DNA of 64,000 bases from Chaetoderma sp. LZ-2023a (Eukaryota; Mollusca; Caudofoveata; Chaetodermatida; Chaetodermatidae). Below, in pieces: positions 9,913 to 22,184 of the stretch. Each line of letters begins with the position of its first letter. Position 1 is the stretch's first letter. A program made the translations under genes and the position numbers. The stretch spans positions 51,138,414 through 51,202,413 of the forward strand of contig CM067370.1 of the NCBI GenBank assembly GCA_034401795.1, written 5' to 3'. The notes below the pieces were generated by a model that was not told the DNA's origin, made no database searches, and was given only the letters and a program-made list of their open reading frames with translations.

Positions 9913-12900
9913 TTGCTGTCCATGCCTGTCTGGTTCCCGTGCTTATCCTGCAACAAACCTGTCAAATCTAATCGGCGTGCAATTCTATGTGACTGTTGTG
10001 GTGATTGGGTGCATTTAAGATGCTCCCAAGGGCTAACTATCACAGATTATGAAGAACTCCAGAGTTCTGATGAGCCATGGTGGTGTTTTCAATGTAACCA
10101 AACTAATTTTCCTTTTAATCACTATGAAAACGATACCGAATTTCTGCTTAAAATCCTAGGTGCCAAATATGACTACAGTACATATATAAATGCAAACATA
10201 CTTGTAAACCCATTCAAGCTAAATACTTCTAACCAGGGCAATGAATACACAAATGTCTCTGAAACAGATATTGATAATGAAGGTATGAATTTTCCACTCT
10301 GTGACTATATACTTCAGAAAGAATTTAATGATAATATTATCAAGAGTACTGATGCTATCACCTTTTCAATGATTCATATTAACATTAGATCGCTGCTAAA
10401 AAATTTTGATAAATTTAATAACTTTATGGATTCCAGCTCACATGAATTTAGCGTCATAGGAATTACCGAGACATGGTTGAAACCTGACTCACCACTCGAC
10501 TTCATTAATATGCAAAATTACAAATTCATTGAAAAACACAGGCCAACTAAAAAAGGTGGTGGTGTAGGCATCTACATAAAGGATAGTTTACAGTATGATT
10601 TGAGAGATGACCTGTCAATGAATGAAGAATTTATTGAAACTACTTTTATTGAAATTCCCAATGAAAAAACTAAAAACAAACTTGTCGGTGTCACATACAG
10701 ACCTCCTGGAAGTGACAACGACAAATTTATGAAATCATTCGAAAAAATTCTAAATACCATAGAAAATGAAAAGAAATCCGCTTATATATTAGGTGACTTT
10801 AATATTGATTTGTTAAAACAACATGGCTTCTACACTCAAGACCTATTAAATTTATTTAAAATATCTGGCTTTTATCCATTTATAACGAAACCAACAAGAA
10901 TTACAGAATGCTCGGCTACTGTTATTGACAACATCATCTCGAATAATGCTGTAAGGGCCAAGAATCAAACAGGTATCTTTGTTGTAGATATTTCAGACCA
11001 TTTACCTATTTTCTATATAGAAAAAGAAAACAAAAAAGGAAAATCATTTGTAAAAGAAACAGTAACTTGTAGAGACTTCAAAAAGGAAATTATAGAAATG
11101 TTCAAAAACAACATGGCTAACATAAACTGGAACCAGGTAATTGAATAACAGGCATGTGAAGATGCCTACAACACCTTCCACACTATATGCTCTAACATCT
11201 ATGAATCTGCCTTTCCACTTAAAAATATTAAGAAATTTAAACAAAATCCTACTAAACCCTGGATTACAAGAGGAGTGATAGCCGCCTGTCACAAGAAAAA
11301 CAAGTTATATCTGAATTTTATTAAATATCCGACAAAGTATAATGACTCACAGTTCAAGAAATATAGAAACAGGCTAAATCAGATAATTAGGACAGCAAAA
11401 ATACATTATTTTCATAATAAATTTGATGAACAAAAAGATAATATAAAGGAAACATGGAAACTGATTAAATCATTACCAAATAAGAAAAAACCCAATACTG
11501 AAGCATCACGGTGTATTTATAATAATAGAGTCATTAACGACAAAAAAGAAATAGCAGACAAATTTAATGAGTATTTTACTAACATTGGTCCTAATTTATC
11601 ACAAAAAAATTCAACCCAGCTCGAACATACATATAACGGACTTTCTAACAGGTAGTTATCAACACTCTATTTTCCTAAATCCAACAGATACTCACGAAAT
11701 CTACAAAATACTAATGCAAATTAACACAGCTAAAAGTGCTGGAATCGATAATTTCAGATGGAAAATTTTTAAACACTGTGTAACAGAAATACTAACACCA
11801 TTGGACCACATCTGTAATCTCTCACTTACACAGGGAGTATTTCCATCAAGATTAAAGGTTGCACGTGTGACACCCATATACAAAGCTAAAGATGTATCTG
11901 ACTTTACTAATTATCGGCCAGTCTCGGTACTTCCACTTTTCTCAAAACTCTTAGCAAAGCTGTATTTTAGTAGAATTACTAAATATCTAAACAAAAACTC
12001 AATCATATCTCCTTCTCAATATGGTTTCAGAGAAAAACACTCTACTATGCTTGCCATTGTGGATATGATAGAAAAATTAGCAACCTCCCTTGAGAATAAT
12101 GAACATACACTAGGTGTATTCTTGTATCTTTCCAAAGCCTTCGATACAATTGATCATACAATTTTACTGCAAAAGCTTGCATACTATGGAATAAGAGGTA
12201 CTGCATTGAACTGGAGACAGAGTTACCTGTCAAACAGGGAACAGTGTGTACAATTCAATAGGGCTATCTCTGAATACAAAAATATAGTTTGTGGTGTTCC
12301 CCAAGGTTCAGTTCTTGGGCCCCTGCTGTCTCTCCTATATATGAATGACATACCCAAAGTCTGCAAACATCTCTCACTAATACTTTTTGCAGACGACACA
12401 AATGCTTTCTGCAGCCACAAGGATATAGAAATTCTATACAAAAATGTCAATAATGAAATGGCAAAATTAATAGACTGGTTTAAAGTAAACAAATTGTCCT
12501 TAAATGTATCGAAAACTAATTATATACTATTCACAAAATCTAAGAAACTAAAAGAAATAGCTCTCCCAAACCTATATATCGACAACCAGATAATTCAAGA
12601 AGCACAATATGCTAAGTTTTTAGGAGTATATCTGGACAAAAATTTAACATGGGAGAAGCATATTGAAATTATTACTACCAAGGTAGCAAAAAGCATTGGC
12701 ATCATTCGCAGACTGAAACCCTATCTAACACCTAATATTATTAAAACCCTGTACTGCACAATGATACTTCCTCACATCACCTACTGCAATGCTATTTGGA
12801 CTAATACATCTCAAGCTAGACTAAAACAACTAAAATCTCTGCAAAAGCAATCTATTAAACTATTTTCACTAACAGCAGGTGGCCAGGATATCTTTAAATC

Positions 12901-13209
12901 AGAAAAGGTCTTAAAACTTGAGGACATAGGAGGGCTCCAACTATACACAATCTTAAGGGACTTCCACAATGGCAACTTACCCTCATCCTTATCTAACATT
13001 TTATGCTCAATACACAATTGCATCCTCACAACACAAGAACAAGAAATAACCTCCATTCAACACACCACCAAACAAAAGCAGCACAACAAAAACCCTCATA
13101 CAAAGCAATTCAGTTATGGAATAATACAGACACAAGCACACGCACAGACATCATAAAGCTACAGTACTTTAAGCAGAATATCAAAAAGAAGATTATAGAA
13201 ACCTACTAG
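9913..13209 (+). pseudogene. Nearly complete LINE: PHD-like finger, endonuclease, reverse transcriptase
   Basis: Frame 9913-11148 begins with a Cys-rich PHD-like finger ('CDCCGDWVHLRC', 'WWCFQCNQ'; residues about 10-65). It continues into an apurinic-like endonuclease, with 'IHINIRSLL', 'GITETWL', 'LGDFNIDLL' and 'DISDHLPIF'. A stop at 11146-11148 interrupts it; the protein resumes downstream to 11655, including 'KPWITRGVIAACHKKNKL', where a frameshift passes it to the frame ending at 13156. That frame is the reverse transcriptase: 'NYRPVSVLPLFSKLL', 'GVPQGSVLGPLLS' and catalytic 'FADDT'. Motif A reads 'FLYLSKAFDTIDH', so the expected first catalytic Asp is Tyr. A second frameshift near 13000 moves the true C-terminus ('YKAIQLWNNTDT') to the frame ending at 13209. 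The layout fits CR1/Jockey-group elements; this copy is inactive. Confidence 0.9.
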
Positions 13210-13272
13210 ACTCTGGAAAACACTCACCATCATGGCATGCTATTCTCATACTTGCACCCAGTCACCAGAACA

Positions 13273-13273
<1 letters not shown>

Positions 13274-13342
<69 letters not shown>
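13274..13342 (+). repeat. (AAT)n tail of the LINE
   Basis: About 22 AAT units follow the LINE coding region after a short 3' UTR. Short-repeat tails are characteristic of CR1/L2-type elements. Confidence 0.85.
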
Positions 13343-13343
<1 letters not shown>

Positions 13344-13521
13344 GAATAAGAATATCTGTCATAATGGTAACTACCAAACAACTAACTCTACCATCACAGC
13401 CTAAAAATACTTTGTCATTGATAATAAGAATATGTAATATAGAATTACTAACTTAAGCAAGATAAGCACACATCCCTCTGTCATGTCTTTCCCTGTATAA
13501 ATGTAAATTGTCATACGTCTA

Positions 13522-13730
13522 TTAACTGTTGGACTGCTGGAAGCGGACAATAACTCCAATTGGCAATGACTCTGGATTGGCTGAGTATTTTAGAAAAAAT
13601 TTGACTGAAAGTTGCTTGTGGCTTAGCCACCGACAACGTTCGGTCAAATTGTTTTAGAGGTACTCAGCATACCCTGAGTTAGGCTCCATGGAAAATGTAG
13701 ACTGCAGAGGCTTGGCAGCGAGACAGTTAA
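13522..13730. mobile_element. TTAA-flanked palindromic MITE
   Basis: TTAA at both ends (13522-13525 and 13727-13730) brackets inverted ends 'CTGTTGGACTGCTGG' and, on the complement, 'CTGTCTCGCTGCCAAGCC'. The interior holds a further hairpin ('GCTGAGTATTTTAGAAAAAA' against 'TTTTAGAGGTACTCAGC'). TTAA duplication is the mark of piggyBac-type transposition. No transposase. Confidence 0.65.
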
Positions 13731-14523
13731 CTATATGTATATATAGGACTATAACACGTTAACCGTATTGTAGATATGGGATTGTCTTCTGGGGGGTCAT
13801 GACCCCGGGGACATCTTATATTTGCAGTCTAAGACCCCAGTGGATTACTATATTTGAATACCAGGCGAGATAAGGAACGGATAACGCAATGAGCGAAAAT
13901 GTAATAGCGCGATCTAGTGTGTGCATCAAGTCAAGTCGATGCAAAACTGACACGAAAATGTAGCTGATACAATTAGTGAAATTGGAAGAGAATAGACTAA
14001 GACTTAGGGCAGTGAGCTGATGGAGTCTGTCGGTGGTTGAAAGATGAAAGTTGTTGCTGCAGTCGCGGCATAACCTTTTATAATATTCAGCAGAAGTTAC
14101 GACCAATAGTTTTCTAAATATTCAAGCAAGAGGTCGGTAGGGTGCTACGGACAGAGTGTCCGTAGCACAGACTGAATGACTCATAGAATGACGTAGTAAC
14201 GTGGCGACGACCGACTTACCATAGGACCGTGATAATGTGACCGAGTTTCTATATTTCTATAGAGGCGACCCACGACACCGGATACGACACCATATGTTGG
14301 TGAATCAGATGGGCCACATGGCCACTACGTCATGGCACCCTTGTAAAATGCAGGCGCAAGCCTAATAAGCAAGGGGTCGGACGAGGACGTAGTAGCGTCT
14401 GGCGCCAAGAAGATTAGAAAACCAGACGAAAAGTTGACAGAAGACGTCCGTCAGAATAAGATATTGAGAAAAGATTAACAACGATTGTCGAAACAATATC
14501 CATCACTGTCAAGTTTGGGGGAG
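13731..14523. other. No recognised feature
   Basis: No convincing reading frame. A short hairpin 'GTGCTACGGACA...TGTCCGTAGCAC' lies at about 14142-14168. Confidence 0.4.
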
Positions 14524-15000
14524 GTTATCGGATAGAATTCCACACTCATGAGTCAACTAAACCGCCTTAACTTGTTCGGTGTTCTTTTCCTAAGAGAGAA
14601 AATCGGAGTTTGATTAGTCAGGATGACGTCACAATCAATGAGCATCGAATCAAACTCTGGAAAGAAGAACCCAAACGAACATGGTAAAGAGCTCCAGAGA
14701 AGTATAAAAAGTGGACTTTAACTTTAATCGAGAGTCTGGTCGAAATCAAGAGCTAGAATAAGTTAGATTGAGAGTCCCGTCGTTCGTGCGCATTGAAATA
14801 GTGTTAGGGTTAGGAAACATTAAATCTAAGTAAAGTAATCAAATATAGTCAAACTTGTATAAAGTCAGTATCTTTTATTTGTGGCAGCAAAAGCCACCGT
14901 AGTTATATGTACAGTTAGTTTAAGCTTAATAAATCTATCACCTTGATAACCAAGGCACGAGTTTGATTTTATTAAATCTGGACACTACGGAAGACCACCG
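14524..15000 (+). mobile_element. Possible solo LTR
   Basis: A purine tract 'TTTGGGGGAGG' (14513-14523) is followed by about 480 bp with a TATA-like 'AGTATAAAAAGTGG' near 14700 and 'AATAAATCT' near 14928, an order that fits a retroviral-type LTR. I see no internal coding region, second LTR or exact target duplication, so this is tentative. Confidence 0.3.
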
Positions 15001-15299
15001 TAACGAATCTATACGTTCTGAAACATCAGTCAGATCAGGCCCGGATAACAAACTAAATTTCGTTACTTACATCTATCAACGAGGCGAGCCGTTATCCATC
15101 TCTTTCGTTCCTGGTAAAGGTGGTTGTCGCAGCAACCGTCCATACAAATCTCAGCCAAAACGAAAGAGACTGTAGAGCAGCGTGTATATTAAGAGCACGT
15201 ATCAGTAGTGTGGGGAGATACGTCACAATCTTAGGTGACGTCATACAAAATCTTCAGTATGTATTCAGTATTCTCATGTCCTATATTGTTGTTGTTATA

Positions 15300-15414
15300 T
15301 GTTATATGTAGGGGTCCACCGCCACATAGGCTCTGCCTTTGGTGGACTAGCTGTTGTGAAACTGTAAATGTTTATTCTATATCAAAATAAATAATCTTGA
15401 ACTTGAACTTGAAG
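15300..15414 (+). mobile_element. 3' end of a retroelement with (TTGAAC)n tail
   Basis: A segment with 'AAAATAAATAATC' runs into 'TTGAACTTGAACTTGAA' and stops abruptly against the minus-strand LINE that starts at 15415. The tandem tail suggests a non-LTR 3' terminus. The 5' limit is uncertain. Confidence 0.45.
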
Positions 15415-16860
15415 GTAATTGTGCAGTGATCACTAATAGCCAGTGGCGAGTCATACACAATATTCTCCCCCATACCCTCTGCATTTGACATTATGAGATC
15501 TAGCATGTGTGGTTCATCAGTCGCTCTGCCTCTTGTTGGCTCTGTGATATGCTGATTTAAGAAGTTATCCCTCACGGTTTCAATAAAAAGGTACTCATTG
15601 CTGTCAGTGCACTCACCTGGTGCATTCCACATGTTCCAGTCAATGCGTGGGTAATTGAAGTCACCCATTATTAGTAAATGGGATTTCCTCATACTCGTCA
15701 CACTATTTATAACCTCTCTCAGCTCTCTATCCCTGTCACTGCTCAGACTTCTATATACACACCCCACCAATAGTTCTTCACTTTCTCTTAGTCTTATTGT
15801 TAACCATGCTGACTCGAAGAAGTCTATGTTAACCACTGTCCTTTTCGCTGGCAATCACCTTTTGATGTAGATAACAATACCTCTGCCGATTTTGGTTTGA
15901 CTTCTGTTATAGCGATTATGTCTGGCATTGTGTCTGCATGCGCTACTCTAAACCGCAACTCTGTCATTTTGGTGGTAATGACATCCGCATTTGTGTACCA
16001 GCAGGTTAAGTTAATTTTCTCACAGCAAGTGTTATTTGTCTTACCCTGGTTCTGCACCTCTCTAGTCTTGGCAGCGGTCTCCCTCTGTTGAGCCTGCACC
16101 CCGTCCCTCTGTGTAATTGGTGTGTTTATTGTCTCTGGCGTATTTTTACCTTTGCTGCTTATTGCTTGAATACCAACATTATTTACAACTTTACTCTTCT
16201 CATGTGATGCCGAGATATTTGCAGCCTGCGCCCCATTCCTCTGTCTATGTGGTGTCTTAATTGCTACCGGTTTATTTTTCCCTTGCTGCTTGCTTCTTGA
16301 ATAGCAAAATTATTTACAACTTTACTCTTGACAAATGAAGCTGAGATATTTACATTATGTACATCTAACGCTGCCTTTCTCTTTAGTTTTTTGCAATTTT
16401 CTTGATCTTCTTGCTGCCTGGTGGTCCCCGGACGCTGTAAATGAACTCCCCCGATGTATCACCCTCTGCTATCTGCTTTGCCTCCCTTGTGAGCGCCCTA
16501 ATCTCCTCGCGCTGGGTCTGTGTGAGGTCATGATCAATTCTTAGATTCGCAAAAACGTTCCTCTGTGTCCTTCAACTTGTTCAGGCTGCAGAGGATTCTC
16601 AGTTTAGTGCTGGCTGCATCTACCGAGACTAGTAGTGATCTCACTTTCATGCTGGTTTCCTGTGGTTTCCCAAGTCTTACTGCTTTCACAATATTATCCT
16701 CGTTAAAGCTTACTAATTGTAGTGGTCCTGTGCATAAATCTATAACTAACTTGATATCTTCCGCCTTTCTCTCTAGGATTTTTACTGGTACACTCTGGTG
16801 TTCTGTGAATAATAATGTTCATGTTCCTTGCTTCCTCCTCTAGTAAAGCTTTCACCCTCT
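15415..16860 (-). pseudogene. LINE 5' half: coiled basic region and endonuclease
   Basis: Read leftwards from about 16860, broken frames encode a pre-endonuclease region ('VFANLRIDHDLTQTQREEIR', then 'GEFIYSVRGPPGSKKIKK'). Frame 16099-15824 begins the endonuclease ('CWYTNADVITTKMTELR', 'DIIAITEVKPKS'). Frame 15854-15415 completes it ('LLIMGDFNYPRIDW', 'AISDHCTITFKFK'). The endonuclease Asp and His residues appear present, but the copy ends before the reverse transcriptase and has several frameshifts. It may be the 5' part of the same family as 1-7438. Confidence 0.8.
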
Positions 16861-18591
16861 GCTCACTTTCAGTGTTGGCCTACTTCATAGGGTGGTTGAA
16901 CAACGTCTGGTGAACAAATTTATCGAAATTTACAATAATCCAAAATCCAATATGGCCGCCGGTCATGGACGGCCATCTTGAAAATTAATTTCCGAACGAT
17001 CACTCCTTGACCATCTAACAGATCGCGTTAACACTTCATAGGATGACTGCTCTGAGTCTGAGGAAGAAATACATATTTTCTGATAGCTCTCACTGACATT
17101 GGTTTGTCATCACGGCAGGGTAATACACGCTGTTTGCGAAACTCGTGTTTAAAATTTGTTACTGCGAGCTGGAAAATGAATAAAGGGCCACAAATAAAGT
17201 ATAATTGAAAGTAGACATAATAATACTAATTTAATGCATATTTTCAATTTACGAAAGCCAGTAGCAATACATTGGCCAGCATTTGTGTGCTGCTATTTAT
17301 GACATTTCTCCATTCGACACAATACCCAGTTGTCAATTATGTGAAGTTGAAAGAGACAATGTGTTTACAGAATCCAATTGGTATATATGTAGGAGTTAAT
17401 ATGCAGGGAGTTGATATGTGGCCTCTAACATGAGCAATGAGAAATCACTTGACTGGATATAAGTTCTGTAATAATAAAAGCTACTGTCTTTCTTTTGTGG
17501 TGTCCCTTAACCTTAGATGTTTCATTGACCGTGTGCGATGGACTACTTAAAGAGAGGACTGGCAGAACTAGATCTCGGGTCTCGGAACTTGTGTCTAGGC
17601 CAAGTTCTGACTTTCTCTGATAACTTACATGTACAGTATGTCATTGTACAGTGCAACTCATAAATAAGTTAAAGACCTAATACCTGGTAAATCTCAAAAT
17701 TTAATATACAGAAGTATGTGGAGAAAATGATACTAGTGTGAAAATACTCGCACTTGAACAGCATTTCTTATAAATACGACCACGTAATAATAAAAAAGAT
17801 GCAAATTATGAATTTCACAAATATTAAAATTGCAAACATAAACAGAACTTACAAATTTCACAGAATGACAGAGTATTTAGTAGGCCCAGGCGCTGTTGCA
17901 TTGTGTAATCATAGCGATGTTAGCAACTGATTAATTCGTTTGATATCGGCTCTATAAATTAATGTTGTTCAGTGCTCGGCGCTGTTAGGCTTTGTTCTTT
18001 GAAGCTGCACGGGGGTTCGTGGTACGCTGACGCCACTATTTTCGGTGACTGGCTAGACATTTTTACGATTTTCTAAGTTCCCTCCAATCTGAGTGATCCA
18101 TAAAAAATGTAAGAAACCCGTGTGTGCGTATCTATTAATCCATAAAACACTAACATAACAAATATGGGTGACATAGTCCGAATTTGTGTGAAAAAATTAG
18201 CATGCATTAATAGTATACTAAGCTCATTATATATTTAAAATTTATGTTAGCTTGCAGGTAATGTCTCTTTAACATGCTTCCAAGACAATAACAAAGACTG
18301 TCAGTGAGGGTTGGAACACTCTGTGTATGAAATTTTCTGTTGATTATTTTGAACACAATTTAATTGGAAGACATTGATGCCGATAAGTTATTTCTGAGCT
18401 GGAGCCTAATATATGTTTTGGGTAAATCTGTATTTGTTCATCCGCCCATTCATCGTGCCTGATATATAAAATCCATGAAAATTTCGTGTTTTTAATTTAC
18501 ATTGTCCTGTTCTTGTTGTAATTCTGGCCAAAAGCTTAGTGTCCTGGTTATACATGTAATCGACGCCCTTTCTAGTTGAAATGGCTACGTT
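16861..18591. other. No gene recognised; repeat fragments
   Basis: AT-rich sequence without a convincing exon. Near 16940-16985 a phrase like 'CAATATGGCCGCCGG' plus 'GGCCATCTTG' matches the wording of the R2-R4 repeat family. Earlier MTNB exons would be expected upstream on the + strand, but I could not find them here. Confidence 0.4.
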
Positions 18592-18627
18592 CCAGGTGAG
18601 CGATGCAGACTCCTTTGGCCTCTTGTT
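18592..18627 (+). repeat. Solitary 3' end of the R repeat family
   Basis: 'CCAGGTGAGCGATGCAGACT' followed by 'GGCCTCTTGTT' is the standard right end of the R-family repeats, with no matching left end nearby. It lies about 90 bp upstream of an MTNB exon. Confidence 0.65.
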
Positions 18628-18713
18628 CTCTGTAAAGAAATAACAGTGGATGAAAGGAAAACATTTTGAAACTGTTAGTTGTTGTCTGTATAAAACCTCT
18701 TGTCATGTTTTAG

Positions 18714-18762
18714 ATCATCGATTTACATTGCTCCATCAGGTGTTCAGAAAGAAAGAATTCAG
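18714..18762 (+). CDS. apip: MTNB (APIP) exon, 'IYIAPSGVQKERIQ' segment
   Basis: A 49 bp exon between an acceptor ('CATGTTTTAG') and a donor ('GTAAGATC'). One leading base completes a split codon, then the frame reads SSIYIAPSGVQKERIQ. This matches a conserved segment of methylthioribulose-1-phosphate dehydratase, the cytosolic class II aldolase-fold enzyme that dehydrates methylthioribulose-1-phosphate in methionine salvage. It ends in phase 0, which agrees with the start of the next exon at 20365. Upstream exons (N-terminus and the glycine-rich segment) were not found in the window. The short length makes the call depend on its partner exons, but phase and order agree. Confidence 0.88.
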
Positions 18763-18779
18763 GTAAGATCAATACGTTT

Positions 18780-19072
18780 TAGCTCACCCATGTCACCAGG
18801 CTAAAGAGAGTGCGTCCAGGCTAAATAGAGTGAGACCAGGCTAAAGAGAGCGAGTCCAGGCTATAAAGAGAGTGAGTCCCGGTTAAAGAGAGCGAGGCCA
18901 GGCTAAAGAGAGTGAGTCCAGGCTATAAAGAGAGTGAGTTCAGACTAAAGAGAGTGAGGCCAGGCTAAAGAGAGTGAGTCCAGGCTATAAAGAGAGTGAG
19001 TCCCGGATAAAGAGAGTGAGTCCAGGCTAAAGAGAGTGAATGCAGGCTAAAGAGAGCTAGTCGACTGCAATG
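18780..19072. repeat. ~20 bp minisatellite in an MTNB intron
   Basis: About fourteen variants of 'CCAGGCTAAAGAGAGTGAGT' lie between the two MTNB exons. Some units carry an extra 'TA' (GGCTATAAAGAG). Confidence 0.85.
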
Positions 19073-19405
19073 TGCTTCTGACTGCCTTGTTAAAGCAACA
19101 CTCTTCTGATGGTTAAAAGTTCCCTTGTTGGTTGCACAAAATTCAAAAAGTGCAGAATGAAAACATAAGTTCGTCATTTACTAGCATGCCAATAGAAAAA
19201 TATTCACCAGGGTATCAGTAGCATTGATGACTGTATTAAAGGCTCGATCAATAGATGTAACTATACACCATCTACACCGCTGGACAACTAAGAAACCATC
19301 AGACAACTTGATTGGGCTGGAAAAGCCCGTAGACAATCTTTAATTCAGGCTTCAGTTACAAACATGTGTATCTGTTAGTATAGCACAATGCATAGTAAAA
19401 ATTGT

Positions 19406-20284
19406 TAGTTCACCTGACCAACAGTAAAAAGCCAAGTGAGCTTATGCCATGGCAACCATCCATCGTCCATCAACTTTCTTTAAACGACTTCTTCTCAAGA
19501 ACCTCTGGGCTGATTTAAATTATATTTGGCAGGAAGGGTCCATAGGGCAGAGAAATCCAAGTTTGTTTAAAGGAAGCGAATCCGCCAATTTGGCTGGCAG
19601 CCGTCTAGAATTTTGGCCGATTTTGTGTCTTTAAAAATCTCCTATTCCAAATCTAGTCTGATTTCATTATATTTGGCAGGAAGTATCTAGTATATGGCAT
19701 AGAGATCCAACGTTTTCCAAACGAAGCTGATCAGCCATCTTGGACGTCGGTAGACTTTTAGAAACGTCTTTAAAAATCTCAGAAACCGCTTGAGTGATTG
19801 ATTCAAAACTCATGAAACATCATCTGGGGCAAAAACTGACCCAAGTTTGTTCAAGGGATCTTGATTGGCCAAATCTTTTTGGGCGGCCATTTTGAATGAC
19901 CTAGTTTTCATGACAACATCTTCTCAAGACCACCTGAACGGTTTGGGATGAAATTTGGGAGATATGATTACTCAGGGACTAAGTGCCATTAAAGTTTGTT
20001 CAAGGGAAGCTGATACATCATAGAAACATGTCCAGTGTTGATCAATCAAAATTTAGCATGCTTGGTGGCCATCTTGGATTTTGTGAACATTATTAGTAAA
20101 ATCATTTAAAAGACTATATATAGGCTGGCATGACTGCGCCAATTTTAATAAAACATGGCTAAACATTTTTCACTGAATTTAGATTAGTACATTTTTTCCA
20201 GTGGTCATCTCGTTTTGTTCAGTTTTGCCAGTGTCCAATAATTGCGGGTGAGCGATACAGGCCCTGGCCCCTAGGCGTCTTGTT
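19406..20284 (+). repeat. Interspersed repeat R2
   Basis: It begins 'AGTTCACCTGACC', with 'AAGTGAGCTTATGCCATGGC' shortly after, and ends 'GGGTGAGCGATACAGGCCCT' and 'GTCTTGTT'. It holds two to three diverged internal units containing 'CAAGTTTGTTCAAGGG' and 'GGCCATCTTGGA'. Same family as R3 and R4. It lies inside the MTNB intron and has no coding capacity. Confidence 0.75.
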
Positions 20285-20364
20285 TTACTTGTGCTGTATG
20301 CTTGGTTTGAGTTTGTTATCTGATTGAAGCCATAATCCGTTCACATTCATCTTAAATCTTTCAG

Positions 20365-20482
20365 GATGATGATTTATTTGTGATGGCCATTCATGAGGAG
20401 GATATCTTACAACCGTCTGCTGAGAAGAAGCTAAAGAAGAGTCAATGTACACCATTGTTCATGAATGCTTATACACTCAGAG
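20365..20482 (+). CDS. apip: MTNB (APIP) exon, 'KKLKKSQCTPLFMNAYTLR' segment
   Basis: A 118 bp exon with acceptor 'AAATCTTTCAG' and donor 'GAG|GTAATA'. It encodes 39 residues plus one base. The start is DDDLFVMAIHEEDIL and the end is KKLKKSQCTPLFMNAYTLR, with the last base opening a Gly codon. The family is methylthioribulose-1-phosphate dehydratase; the Cys in 'SQCTPLF' is the conserved active-site cysteine of that enzyme. In known animal homologues the next residues are the segment with the first two zinc-binding histidines, but no such exon is visible downstream. The 3' part of this exon and its donor are the template of the 71 bp tandem array that begins inside it. Confidence 0.93.
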
Positions 20483-21183
20483 GTAATAACCCACCACACA
20501 GCAGTGAAACCTACAATGTACACCATTGTTCATGAATGCTTTTACACTCAGAGGTAATTGCCCACCACACAGCAGTGAAACCTACAATGTACACCATTGT
20601 TCATGAATGTTTTTACACTCAGAGGTAATAACCCACCACACAGCAGTGAAACATACAATGTACACCATTGTCCATGAATGCTTTTACACTCAGAGGTAAT
20701 AGCCCACCACACAGCAGTGAAACCTACAATGTACACCATTGTGCATGAATGCTTATATACTCAGAGGTAATAGCCTACCACACAGCAGTGAAACCTAAAA
20801 TGTACACCATTGTTCTTGCATGCTTATACACTCAGAGGTAGCCCACCACACAGCGGTGAAACCTACAATGTACACCATTGTTCATGAATGCGTTTACACT
20901 CAGAAGTAATAGCCCGCCACACAGCAATGACACCTACAATGTACACCATTGTTCATGAATGCTTATACACTCAGACGTAATAGCCCACCACACAGCAGTG
21001 AAACCTAAAATGTACACCATTGTTCATGAATGCTTATACACTCAGAGGTAGCCCACCACACAGCGGTGAAACCTACAATGTACACCATTGTTCATGAATG
21101 CGTTTACACTCAGAAGTAATAGCCCACCACACAGCAATGAAACATACAATATACACCATTGTCCATGAATTCTTATCCACTCG
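20443..21183 (+). repeat. 71 bp tandem array derived from the MTNB exon end and donor
   Basis: Eleven units start with 'CAATGTACACCATTGTTCAT' at 20443, 20514, 20585 and so on, mostly 71 bp apart. The first 40 bp of the unit are exon sequence (encoding QCTPLFMNAYTLR), followed by GT of the donor and about 30 bp of intron ending 'CAGCAGTGAAACCTA'. Later units vary at the donor (GAGGTAAT, GAAGTAAT, GACGTAAT, or a shortened GAGGTAGC). Only the first unit has the upstream exon part and the acceptor. Confidence 0.92.
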
Positions 21184-21204
21184 GAAGCGGGTGAATATCT
21201 TGAA

Positions 21205-21258
21205 AATTATCAGCTCCCTTTCAAATTAGTTTCAAAATATTCAACAGAATGTTTATTA
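21205..21258. repeat. Half copy of the P1 fold-back repeat
   Basis: 'CAAATTAGTTTCAAAATATT' followed by 'CAACAG' is one arm of the palindrome seen complete at 56233-56301. The opposite arm is degraded. Confidence 0.55.
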
Positions 21259-21834
21259 AATTTCAGATTCACATAAGACATACAATTCAGACAGTTTTGT
21301 GAGAGACCTTTCCCATTTCCTGACTGACCTACTTCATTTTGATCGTGTCGTCATTAGTGACGTTTATATACAGATACATGTAGTTCAGCGCCAGAAGTAT
21401 GCCTACATTAAAGCATAACTAAGCTAAACATCTTATAGAAACCTCATATATAAACCTCCTCCCTGAGAATTGTGAGGAATCTATGTCAGATCAATTCTTC
21501 ATTCCCATAGAATATATAAGTTTGTAAACATTTCACTCTATAGCAGCATAATAAGACTATCACATAGTTAGTGTCTCAACATGCAAGCCACAAACTGGGA
21601 GATGCACTGTGTTTTCTCGCTACACATACTCTGATGATTTGGTTTGTTTATGAAAAGCAAATTCCTAATGAAATTATGACAACTGGATGAAAAAATGAAT
21701 ATCTTTATATAAACATATAAATACTGTGTCAATTTAAAGGCTATTCGCAGATAGAAATATGCAAAATGTTATGGTTGTAATTTCCACAATCAGATGTAAA
21801 CATAGGTATGGAGAAATGGCTGGGTGGACCAACA
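21259..21834. other. No recognised feature
   Basis: AT-rich intronic sequence between the exon-derived array and the satellite. I looked for the missing MTNB exon here and did not find it. Confidence 0.4.
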
Positions 21835-22184
21835 TGCATTAAAACATATCATGGCCAGAGGAGGTGCATTAAAACATCATCCACAGAGGGGGTGCATTAA
21901 ACATATCATGGACAGAGGGGTTCATTAAACACATCATCCAGAGACGAGTGCATTATACATATGGACAGAGGGGTGCATTAAAACATATCATCCACAGAGG
22001 GGCGCATTAAACTTATCACCTACAGAGGGGTGCATTAAAACATCATCCACAGAGAGGGTGCATTAAACATATCATGGACAGAGGGGTTCATTAAACACAT
22101 CATCTAGAGACGAGTGCATTAAACATATGGACAGAGGGGTGCATTAAGACATATCATCCACAGAGGGGCGCATTAAACTTATCA

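Noticed and set aside
20548-20739. Minus-strand 63-codon frame
   Set aside because: It is the complement of the 71 bp exon-derived array.
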